This document shows positions 17,645 to 25,354 of a stretch of DNA of 64,000 nt, piece by piece. Position 1 is the stretch's first letter, and each line of letters opens with the position of its first letter. The notes below the pieces were generated by a model that saw nothing but the letters and a program-made list of their open reading frames with translations, made no database searches and had not been told where the DNA came from. Made by a program: the position numbers and the translations under genes. The stretch comes from Sipunculus nudus. Its lineage: Eukaryota; Annelida; Sipuncula; Golfingiida; Sipunculidae. The DNA is taken from assembly GCA_026874595.1 (NCBI GenBank), contig JAPPUL010000068.1, positions 1,999,001-2,063,000 of the forward strand, written 5' to 3'.

Positions 17645-17703
17645 CTAAGGAAGTTGCCATATATTAATTAATATATTAATATGAATAAAAGGGGTAATAT
17701 AAA

Positions 17704-18804
17704 GTGGCAATACTAACAGCAGGGCTTAAGCTTCCAAGGGAACTTAAACTAATATGCGAGAAAGTATGTGAAGGTGAGCGTATAAGTAAAGAAGAAGGGC
17801 TTATACTATACGAGACAAAAGATCTACAAATACTAGGAAAGCTTGCATCTCACATACAAAATAAATATAACGGACAAAACATATATTATGTATTAAATGG
17901 ACATATAAACTATTCAAACATATGTGAATTATCATGTAGCTTTTGTTCATTTGGAGCAAAAGAGAGTCAAAAGAAAGCGTATGTAATGAGTGAAGCACAG
18001 ATAAAGGAGAGGTTTTTAGAATATGATAGGTTTGGAATAAAAGAACTACATATAGTAGGGGGTTTAAATAAGAACCTAGAATTTGCTTACTACCTAAATA
18101 TGCTATCAACAATACATAATATAAATGCTGATGTGGTAATAAAAGCTTTCACAGCAGTAGAGCTATCGTATTTTTCTAAACGCTACGAAATGAGTATAAA
18201 AGAAGTACTTGAGAAGTTAAAGGAAGCAGGTCTTAGAATGATACCGGGAGGGGGTGCAGAGATATTTGCACAAGAGGTTAGAAAAAAGATATGCGACGAT
18301 AAGATAACGGGAGAGGAATGGCTTTCGATACATGAGACAGCCCACAAAATGGGGATAAGAAGCAACGCAACTATGTTATTTGGTCATATAGAGAGCAAAG
18401 AAGATAGGCTTTCCCATATGGAAGAACTGCGGTTATTACAAGACAAAACAGAGGGTTTTATGAGCTTCATACCATTAACCTACCATCCAGAGAATAATGC
18501 TTTACGGGGTAATAGAACGAGTGCAATAGATGAACTTAAAACTATAGCAATATCGCGTATATTCTTAGATAATTTTAGACATATAAAGTCCTATTGGATA
18601 ACGCTTGGCCTGAAGGTTGGACAGATAGGACTTTCTTATGGGGCAGATGATTTTGATGGAACAGTATTATCTGAAAAGATAATGCATGCAGCGGGAGCAG
18701 AAAGTCCTATGATAATGCAAAAAGAACAGATAATAAGCTTAATAAAAGATGTTGGAAAAGAGGCGGTAGAAAGAGATGCTTATTATAACATAGTAAATAA
18801 TTAA
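17704..18804 (+). CDS. mqnE: Aminofutalosine synthase MqnE (radical SAM)
   Basis: 366 aa, starting at GTG with aaggggt upstream. MqnE joins 3-enolpyruvylbenzoate and SAM to give 6-amino-6-deoxyfutalosine, the second step of the futalosine menaquinone pathway. The radical-SAM cysteines are C74, C78 and C81; blocks such as IPGGGAEIF and NATMLFGHIE fit MqnE, and FMSFIPLTYHPENN separates it from MqnC. It is followed by mqnA and mqnC in one operon. Confidence 0.92.
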   Translation: MAILTAGLKLPRELKLICEKVCEGERISKEEGLILYETKDLQILGKLASHIQNKYNGQNIYYVLNGHINYSNICELSCSFCSFGAKESQKKAYVMSEAQIKERFLEYDRFGIKELHIVGGLNKNLEFAYYLNMLSTIHNINADVVIKAFTAVELSYFSKRYEMSIKEVLEKLKEAGLRMIPGGGAEIFAQEVRKKICDDKITGEEWLSIHETAHKMGIRSNATMLFGHIESKEDRLSHMEELRLLQDKTEGFMSFIPLTYHPENNALRGNRTSAIDELKTIAISRIFLDNFRHIKSYWITLGLKVGQIGLSYGADDFDGTVLSEKIMHAAGAESPMIMQKEQIISLIKDVGKEAVERDAYYNIVNN

Positions 18805-18835
18805 ATCTAAAAAAATATGTTGAGCAGGAGAGGCT

Positions 18836-19612
18836 TTGCAAGGAATAAAAGAGGGAATAAAACTAGGTGTGGTCCCATATATAAATGTATTACCGCTTAT
18901 ATATGAGCTTAAAGACAAATATAGTTTGCTGGAAGGGACACCCTCAGAACTGGCAAGGTTATATAGTGATGGAAAGCTTGACTTGGCTTTACTTCCGATT
19001 TATGAGGTATTAAATAATAGAGCTTGCAATATAATAGATGGGGTATCGATATCCGCAGAGAATAGATCTGGTTCTGTGCTATGCTTTCAGAATAAGAGAT
19101 TAAAACAGATAAAGCATGTAGCCCTTGATAAGAGTTCATTAAGCGCTCTACATTTGTTAAAGCTCATCCTAAAACAATATTATAACTTACAATGTGAATA
19201 TAGTATAGAAAGCAGTAAATATATAATATCAAACAGAAAACACTACGACGCATACCTTCTTATAGGAGATAATGCTATACATCATAAAGAAGAGAATAGC
19301 AAATATTTTGATTTAAGCTCAATATGGCGTGAATGGACAGGCTATCCATTTGTATTTGCAGTATGGGTAAGTACAATAAAAGATAATAAGTTACGAGAAG
19401 ACATACTAAAATCTAGGGATGAAGGGCTTAAGAACATAGATAAAGTAGTTGAACAACAAAAGAATGAAGATAAAGACTTTTTATATTATTATTATAGCAA
19501 GAATATAAGTTTTAATTTAGATGAGAAAAAAAAGCAAGCAATAACATTATATCAAAATATGTTATACAAAGAAAATTATATACATAAGTTACTAAGCTTA
19601 AATTATTACTAG
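18836..19612 (+). CDS. mqnA: Chorismate dehydratase MqnA
   Basis: 258 aa. MqnA dehydrates chorismate to 3-enolpyruvylbenzoate, the first futalosine-pathway step. The protein has the periplasmic-binding-protein-like fold of the family: KLGVVPYINVLPLIY at the N-terminus, SELARLYSDGKLDLALLPIYEVL, and WREWTGYPFVFAVWV near 165-180. The start is a TTG at 18836 with ggagagg just upstream. It lies between mqnE and mqnC. Confidence 0.9.
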   Translation: MQGIKEGIKLGVVPYINVLPLIYELKDKYSLLEGTPSELARLYSDGKLDLALLPIYEVLNNRACNIIDGVSISAENRSGSVLCFQNKRLKQIKHVALDKSSLSALHLLKLILKQYYNLQCEYSIESSKYIISNRKHYDAYLLIGDNAIHHKEENSKYFDLSSIWREWTGYPFVFAVWVSTIKDNKLREDILKSRDEGLKNIDKVVEQQKNEDKDFLYYYYSKNISFNLDEKKKQAITLYQNMLYKENYIHKLLSLNYY

Positions 19613-19658
19613 ATATTTAGCATATTAAAAATTGTGTTAGAGAGGCTAAAAATATATT

Positions 19659-20753
19659 TTGGATACAGAAGAAAGTATAACTGAAGAGAGTATAGTCAAA
19701 AAGATATTAAATCATGAAAGGATAAATATATTTGAAGCAAAACAAATATATACTAAATTAAGCTTAGTTGAGCTTGGTGAACTTGCAAAATACGTAAGAG
19801 AGCATAAAACAGATAATAGGCTAGCAAGCTACATAGTAGACAGAAACATAAACTATACAAACGTATGTGTAACAGATTGTAGTTTTTGTTCATTCTACCG
19901 CAAGGTGGGCTCAGATGAGGGTTACGTATTGCCATTTGAAGTTATAGGAAAAAAGATAGAGGAGACAAAGAAACTTGGTGGTACAGGGATATTGATGCAA
20001 GGCGGCCTTAATCCTACATTAAGGCTTGGTTACTATAAAGAGCTTCTAAGATATATAAAGAGTTATAAAATACACATACATGGATTCTCGCCGCCTGAGA
20101 TAGTTTATATAAGCCGTCTTGAGAAACTAAGTATAAAAGAAGTAATATCAGAGTTAATGGAGGCAGGACTTGATTCTATACCTGGTGGTGGGGCTGAGAT
20201 ACTAGTAGACCGGGTACGAGAAATAATTAGTAAAAAAAAGTGCAGTGCAACTGAGTGGCTTAATGTTATGGAGGAGGCACATAATCTTAAGCTTTATACA
20301 ACAGCGACAATGATGTTTGGACATGTTGAGACTTTAGATGATATACTTAAACATTTTGATGAGATACGTAGTTTACAAGATAAGACAAAAGGTTTTACAG
20401 CATTTATACCATGGACTTATCAAGAGCCTAAAGATTCAAATCTAAAATCAAATAAAAGCAACGCAACAACGTATCTAAAAGTGCTTGCCTTAAGTAGGCT
20501 ATACCTAGATAATATCCAAAATATACAAGGCTCGTGGGTAACACAAGGGCCGGAAGTTGGTCAAATATCGCTTCATTTTGGAGCAAATGATTTAGGTTCG
20601 ATAATGATTGAAGAGAACGTTGTAAGTGCATCGGGGACAATATTTAAGATGGATGAGGGAAAACTTAGGCAACTAATAGTCGATGCAGGATACACTCCAT
20701 ATAAAAGAGATAGTATATACAAAAACATGCCAAAAGAGAAAGTAGAATTATAA
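19659..20753 (+). CDS. mqnC: Cyclic dehypoxanthinyl futalosine synthase MqnC (radical SAM)
   Basis: 364 aa. MqnC cyclises dehypoxanthinyl futalosine, a late soluble step of the pathway. Radical-SAM cysteines are C70, C74 and C77; HGFSPPEI and GFTAFIPWTYQ are MqnC-type. The TTG at 19659 is the probable start, with agagagg about 13 bases upstream; a slightly different start is possible. MqnB or MTAN and MqnD are not in the window, so the pathway is split. Confidence 0.92.
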   Translation: MDTEESITEESIVKKILNHERINIFEAKQIYTKLSLVELGELAKYVREHKTDNRLASYIVDRNINYTNVCVTDCSFCSFYRKVGSDEGYVLPFEVIGKKIEETKKLGGTGILMQGGLNPTLRLGYYKELLRYIKSYKIHIHGFSPPEIVYISRLEKLSIKEVISELMEAGLDSIPGGGAEILVDRVREIISKKKCSATEWLNVMEEAHNLKLYTTATMMFGHVETLDDILKHFDEIRSLQDKTKGFTAFIPWTYQEPKDSNLKSNKSNATTYLKVLALSRLYLDNIQNIQGSWVTQGPEVGQISLHFGANDLGSIMIEENVVSASGTIFKMDEGKLRQLIVDAGYTPYKRDSIYKNMPKEKVEL

Positions 20754-20772
20754 ATATACCTAATATAGAGTT

Positions 20773-21630
20773 ATGCAGATAATAAAAAGTGTTTCGATTA
20801 TGCACAAAATATCTTTAGAAATGCTTGCATCAGGTATAGATATAGGTTTTGTTCCGACGATGGGTGCCTTACACGAAGGACACATCTCACTAATACGAGA
20901 AAGTAAAAAAGAAAACGCTAAAACGCTAGTGAGTATATTTGTAAATCCAAAACAGTTTAATTCAAGTCAAGATTTTGAAAGTTATCCTATAGAGCTTGAG
21001 AATGATATCCAAAAGTTAAAGAGACTAGGAGTACAATATTTATTTAATCCCTCAGCAAAACAGATGTATCCGCAAGGGGATTTTCTTACAGATGTACGGG
21101 TCAAAGAATTAGATAATAACTTGTGTGGTGCATATCGTAAAGGACATTTTGAGGGGGTATGCGTTATATGTTTAAAACTTTTTAATATAGTAAAACCAAA
21201 AGTTGCATATTTTGGGCAAAAGGATTATCAACAGGCTATAATAATTAAAACACTTGTTGAGGACTTGAATTTAGGACTTGATATAAGGATTCTGCCAATA
21301 GTACGGGATAATAGAGGACTTGCATTAAGTTCACGTAATAAAAATTTAACCAAAAAAGAGCTTGATTTAGCACCTATAATCTATAAAAGCATATTGGCTG
21401 GTAAAAACGCTATTAAAAAAGGTATTAGAGAGGTAGATACCATAAAGAATATTATACATTCTACTCTTTCCTTAAAAAAAATAACTAGAATAGAATATAT
21501 TTCTATCGTAAGTACAACTGATCTAAAAGAAGTTTATGATCTAATATCATCACCGCAGATACTAATTGCAGTTGCAGTATATATAGGCAACACAAGATTA
21601 ATAGATAATGAAATTGTAGATATTTATTAA
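20773..21630 (+). CDS. panC: Pantothenate synthetase
   Basis: 285 aa. It ligates pantoate and beta-alanine with ATP. Motifs: PTMGALHEGH (28-37) with H34 and H37, VSIFVNPKQF, and the ATP-grasping YFGQKDYQQ and LALSSRNKNL blocks. It follows mqnC by 19 bases and ends only four bases from the convergent ptsN-like gene. The panB and panD genes are not present. Confidence 0.94.
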   Translation: MQIIKSVSIMHKISLEMLASGIDIGFVPTMGALHEGHISLIRESKKENAKTLVSIFVNPKQFNSSQDFESYPIELENDIQKLKRLGVQYLFNPSAKQMYPQGDFLTDVRVKELDNNLCGAYRKGHFEGVCVICLKLFNIVKPKVAYFGQKDYQQAIIIKTLVEDLNLGLDIRILPIVRDNRGLALSSRNKNLTKKELDLAPIIYKSILAGKNAIKKGIREVDTIKNIIHSTLSLKKITRIEYISIVSTTDLKEVYDLISSPQILIAVAVYIGNTRLIDNEIVDIY

Positions 21631-21634
21631 GTTG

Positions 21635-22111
21635 TTAAACAAGTACTTCTCTTTGGCTTATAAAGGCTATAATCTCTTCTTTAGAATTACATGCAAGTAA
21701 AGCTTGTCTTGCCTCTTCTTTTCTTAGAATACGTGTTATTTGTGCCAGCACTTTTACGTGATCTGCTCCTGCTTCCTTAGGGGATATCAGTATAAAGAAT
21801 ATCTTAGCAACTTCTTTGTCTACTGAATTAAAATCTACACCTTGTTTAGATATTCCAACTCCTATTAATATTCTATCTATTCCACTAATTTTTGCGTGCG
21901 GAATAGCAAGACCATTACTCATCCCCGTACTAGATAAGCTTTCTCGTTCTAATATTGCCGTCCTTAGCTTATCTTTAGCAACTTTATCTGATAATATATC
22001 CTGAGCACAAACAAAAAGCATCATAACAAGCTCTTCTATAACCTCATCTTTTGTCTTGCTTGATAGGTTAACTGATATTGCTTCTGGTATTAATACATCT
22101 GTTATCTTCAA
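21635..22111 (-). CDS. ptsN: PTS IIA(Ntr)-like regulatory protein
   Basis: 158 aa of the PTS fructose/mannitol EIIA domain with the phosphoacceptor H72 in GLAIPHAK. In the conserved lptB-rpoN-hpf-ptsN order this protein links nitrogen, potassium and envelope signals rather than transporting sugar. The start is TTG at 22111, overlapping the hpf stop (TTGA), so translation is probably coupled. EI(Ntr) and NPr partners are not in the window. Confidence 0.88.
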   Translation of the reverse strand: MKITDVLIPEAISVNLSSKTKDEVIEELVMMLFVCAQDILSDKVAKDKLRTAILERESLSSTGMSNGLAIPHAKISGIDRILIGVGISKQGVDFNSVDKEVAKIFFILISPKEAGADHVKVLAQITRILRKEEARQALLACNSKEEIIAFISQREVLV

Positions 22112-22887
22112 TTCACCCCGCCACCAGATGTTATTAATGCTAGACTTTTATTACTTCTTGTGTATATTATACTAAGTCCGTATTCTGTAGGATCATTAAA
22201 TATGACATAGCCTACTGGATTTTCTAACACTTTATCTATTGCTCTTTTTATATCTAGTTCCTCTATCTCGTATATACTTGTTCCTACATACTCCATCTTT
22301 TCTCCTTCCAATTTAACATTTTTTCTTTCCCATCTACCATTCCGCCTCTCTATCAAAGAATAAGTATTATCTTTTTCCATTAAAGCTATACTTTCATGAA
22401 ATCCCTTTTTATCTTCATTATTAAATATTTCAAATTTATGCCTGTTTAACCCAAGCTGAAGTAGTGCCTCAACTGCTCGTTTTGGCTTTGCGGGGACTTC
22501 CTTTACCTTTGTTATCTTTACTCCCTCTTCTTCTTCTCTAACTCCTACAAACTCAACATCTCCTATCTCAGATAATAATTCTCGGCCTCCACCCCTACCC
22601 TTCCTTTGCTTATACTTTTCTTTATTCCTTACTATCTGTCTCTCAAGTTTTACAAATAATATGTCCAGCGAATTATACATGTCATGGGTATTAACTTCAC
22701 ATACGAATATCTTTTCATCCGATTGTAATGTTACTTCTGCTTTATGCTCAAGCTTTTCTATTTCTAATATTAAGTGCACGTTTAGTATGTGTTCAAAATA
22801 ATATTTTAACTTACTCACTTTCTTTTTTACATATTCTCTAAGCCCTTCTGTCACTTCCAAATGTCTACCTGTTATCGATATGTTCAT
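22108..22887 (-). CDS. hpf: Ribosome hibernation factor HPF, long form with two C-terminal domains
   Basis: 259 aa. Residues 1-95 are the HPF/YfiA ribosome-binding domain (ISITGRHLEVTEGLREYV). Residues about 133-182 match the dimerisation domain of long HPF (alpha helix, then KFEIFNNE, then a strand ending YSLIE). Residues about 211-255 show the same pattern again (DIKRAIDKV, GYVIFND, LALIT). Long HPFs are usually about 180-190 aa with a single such domain, so the duplication is notable. It lies between rpoN and ptsN. Confidence 0.85.
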   Translation of the reverse strand: MNISITGRHLEVTEGLREYVKKKVSKLKYYFEHILNVHLILEIEKLEHKAEVTLQSDEKIFVCEVNTHDMYNSLDILFVKLERQIVRNKEKYKQRKGRGGGRELLSEIGDVEFVGVREEEEGVKITKVKEVPAKPKRAVEALLQLGLNRHKFEIFNNEDKKGFHESIALMEKDNTYSLIERRNGRWERKNVKLEGEKMEYVGTSIYEIEELDIKRAIDKVLENPVGYVIFNDPTEYGLSIIYTRSNKSLALITSGGGVN

Positions 22888-22949
22888 ATAACCCCTCCTT
22901 ATTTGTTTTTATTTCTTTTTAAGCCTTATTAGCTTCCCTTTTATAATTT

Positions 22950-24425
22950 CTACCTATTATACGATGATTCTATCTTTAACTTCTTTCTATATTTTGAAAC
23001 CGTCCGACGTGCTATCTCTATACCTTGTTTCTTCAAAATCTCTGCTATCTTTTGATCACTTAAACTCTCTTTTGTCCCTTCGTTCGCTATAATCCCTTTT
23101 ATCACTTCTTTTATACTACGGCTTGATATTATATTACTTCCCTTTCCTATCCCTCCTGAAAACAAGTATTTTAACTCATATATACCCCAAGGAGTTTCGA
23201 CATACTTATTTGACACAACACGGCTTACCGTTGATTCATGCATATTTATTCTTTCTGCTATATCTTTCAATATCAGCGGCCTTAAATATCTTGCTCCTTT
23301 TTTAAAAAAATCGTCCTGCAACATTACAAGCTGTTCCATCACCTTAAGCATAGTCTCTTTTCTCTTCTCTATACTTGTTATTAAGAATTTTGCCTCATTA
23401 TACTTTTCCTTAAAATAACTTTTTGTATCTACATTTAAATCTTTGCTATTTAGTAAACTTTTATATTCTACATTTATCCGTATGTTTGGCGTATATCCAT
23501 CGTTTAGAGTTATTATATATCCTCCACCTATATCTTTACTTGAGTGCTCTATCTTTACATCCGGGCTTATATATTTTGTCTGTTCACTATAAAAGCCTCT
23601 CCCAGGTATCGGTTCAAGCGTGCCTATTATAGTCAAGGCTTCGTCTAATTCTTTTTGGGATACTCTATACTTTATTGACAACTCTTTATAGCGCTTCTTC
23701 TCAAGCAAATGTAGATCGTTTTTTACTAAACTTATTATGAATTCTCTCCTCTCTCCCTTACCCTCTAATTGTATCAACAATACTTCAGCCAAATTACGCC
23801 CGCATACCCCTACTGGCTCAAAGGTTTGTATCTTCTTTATTACTCCTTCTATAACTTCTTTCTTTTCATTAAGAGATTTTGATAGGCTTTCTACGCTTAC
23901 TAATAAATAACCATCATCGTTTAACGACGATATTATCACTTCTCCTATAAAGTATTCTCGCTCCGTTAGCCCTTTTACAAATCTTAACTGCGTTAATAAA
24001 TATTCGGAAAGCCGCTCTTCTGTTCGCTCGCTTTTTATATATTCTTGATTGAAGCTTTCTTCTTTAGCTAGAGTTTTACTGCTATTTTGGCTGCTATAAT
24101 AACCACTGTCACTTGTCTGTTCAAATAACTCAACATCAACCAGCTCGCCTCTTGCACCCTCTCCTTTAACTTCTTCGCCTAATAAAGATTCTTCTTTTGA
24201 AATATCTTCCCCTCTTTCTAGACCACTTATTTCCTCTACTCCTTCTCCTTCTCCTACTTCTTGCTCATTTACACCTTCTTCTAAAAACGGATTTTGAGAT
24301 ATTTCTTGCTCAAGTACTTCGGCAAGTTCCAAACTCGACATCTGTAGTAGCTTTATCCCTTGCTGTAGCTGAGGTGATAATATCTGCTTTTGACTTTGTT
24401 GTAGACCTAGATGCATCTTCTTCAT
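22950..24425 (-). CDS. rpoN: RNA polymerase sigma-54 factor
   Basis: 491 aa. Region I is glutamine- and leucine-rich (LQQSQKQILSPQLQQGIKLLQ, cut here to LSPQLQQGIKLLQ), then an acidic linker (about 50-115), the core-binding domain and the RpoN box near the C-terminus, ARRTVSKYRKKL (ARRTVAKYRE in most members). It should direct -24/-12 promoters that need activators such as the NtrC-type protein at 33442-34821. It is preceded by a 200-base gap with direct repeats. Confidence 0.95.
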   Translation of the reverse strand: MKKMHLGLQQSQKQILSPQLQQGIKLLQMSSLELAEVLEQEISQNPFLEEGVNEQEVGEGEGVEEISGLERGEDISKEESLLGEEVKGEGARGELVDVELFEQTSDSGYYSSQNSSKTLAKEESFNQEYIKSERTEERLSEYLLTQLRFVKGLTEREYFIGEVIISSLNDDGYLLVSVESLSKSLNEKKEVIEGVIKKIQTFEPVGVCGRNLAEVLLIQLEGKGERREFIISLVKNDLHLLEKKRYKELSIKYRVSQKELDEALTIIGTLEPIPGRGFYSEQTKYISPDVKIEHSSKDIGGGYIITLNDGYTPNIRINVEYKSLLNSKDLNVDTKSYFKEKYNEAKFLITSIEKRKETMLKVMEQLVMLQDDFFKKGARYLRPLILKDIAERINMHESTVSRVVSNKYVETPWGIYELKYLFSGGIGKGSNIISSRSIKEVIKGIIANEGTKESLSDQKIAEILKKQGIEIARRTVSKYRKKLKIESSYNR

Positions 24426-24480
24426 TTATTTATCTTTTTTTATACTTATATTATTCTATAACTTATTTTCCTTAATTAAC

Positions 24481-24522
24481 GCCTTTCTGTCCCTTGCATT
24501 TGCGCCTTTCTTGTCCCTTGCA
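24481..24522. repeat. Direct repeat upstream of rpoN
   Basis: gcctttctgtcccttgca (24481-24498) and gcctttcttgtcccttgca (24504-24522) differ by one inserted base. They sit in the upstream region of rpoN on the minus strand, about 55-100 bases before the start, and are more GC-rich than their surroundings, so they could be a binding site pair. Confidence 0.7.
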
Positions 24523-24627
24523 ACTTTAACTGCCATATTCAAAGTATATCATTTTTACTTTTTAAAAGCAATCAATTTTATAACCCTTGTTTAACTTTAT
24601 TAACTGTATCTATTCTACTACTCTATA

Positions 24628-25353
24628 CTACAACGTGAATTTATCTCCCAAATATATCTTTTTTACCCTTTCATTGCTTGCTAGCTCTTTTGGAGTACCA
24701 TAAAATTGTATCTTTCCATCTGCTAAGAGGTATGACCTGTCTGTTATATTCAAAATCTCACGTGCATTATGATCTGTTATCAATACCCCTATCTTTTCTT
24801 TATGTTTTAGTTGTGTTATTATCTTTTGTATCTCTTCAACCGCAATCGGATCTACTCCTGCAAATGGCTCATCTAATAACAAAAATAATGGATTCGATGC
24901 AAGTGCACGTGCTATCTCAGTTCGTCGCCTCTCCCCTCCTGATAACTGAAAGCCATATGCTTTGCGTATATGTACTATATCAAACTCTTCAAGCAACTTC
25001 TCCAACTTCTCCTTCTTCTCTTTCTTGCTCAATTTTTGTATCTCTAATATAGCCTTTATATTCTCTTCTACGCTAAGTTTACGGAATACCGACGATTCCT
25101 GAGACAAATATCCTATACCCAGTTTCGCTCGCTTGTACATTGGGTATCTTGTTATATCCTTTTTATCCAACCTAATCTCTCCTTTATTTGGTAAGACTAG
25201 TCCCACAACCATATAAAACGTTGTCGTCTTACCTGCTCCATTTGGACCCAGAAGACCAATCACTTCTTGATCTTTTATATGAAATGAAACATCCTTTACT
25301 ACCTCTCGCTTTTTATATGATTTGCCTATGTTATTAATCTCGAGTAATGGCAT
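24628..25353 (-). CDS. lptB: LPS export ABC transporter ATPase LptB
   Basis: 241 aa from the ATG at 25353, where the homologous protein begins (PLLEINNIGKSY); the frame is open further upstream, but that would overlap the preceding gene. Walker A GPNGAGKT at 36-43, Q85, signature LSGGE at 137-141 and Walker B ending D161-E162 are all present. LptB powers LPS extraction from the inner membrane with LptF/G. Its start overlaps the end of the LptA-like gene, so expression is coupled. Confidence 0.93.
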   Translation of the reverse strand: MPLLEINNIGKSYKKREVVKDVSFHIKDQEVIGLLGPNGAGKTTTFYMVVGLVLPNKGEIRLDKKDITRYPMYKRAKLGIGYLSQESSVFRKLSVEENIKAILEIQKLSKKEKKEKLEKLLEEFDIVHIRKAYGFQLSGGERRRTEIARALASNPLFLLLDEPFAGVDPIAVEEIQKIITQLKHKEKIGVLITDHNAREILNITDRSYLLADGKIQFYGTPKELASNERVKKIYLGDKFTL

Positions 25354-25354
25354 C

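Noticed and set aside
21630-21635. Replication terminus or dif site at the strand switch
   Set aside because: Gene direction converges here but only four bases lie between the genes, and no dif-like palindrome is visible.
24425-24627. Sigma-54 (-24/-12) promoters near rpoN or other operons
   Set aside because: I looked for tggc-N8-ttgc upstream of the main operons and saw no convincing match; a genome-wide matrix scan would be needed to decide.
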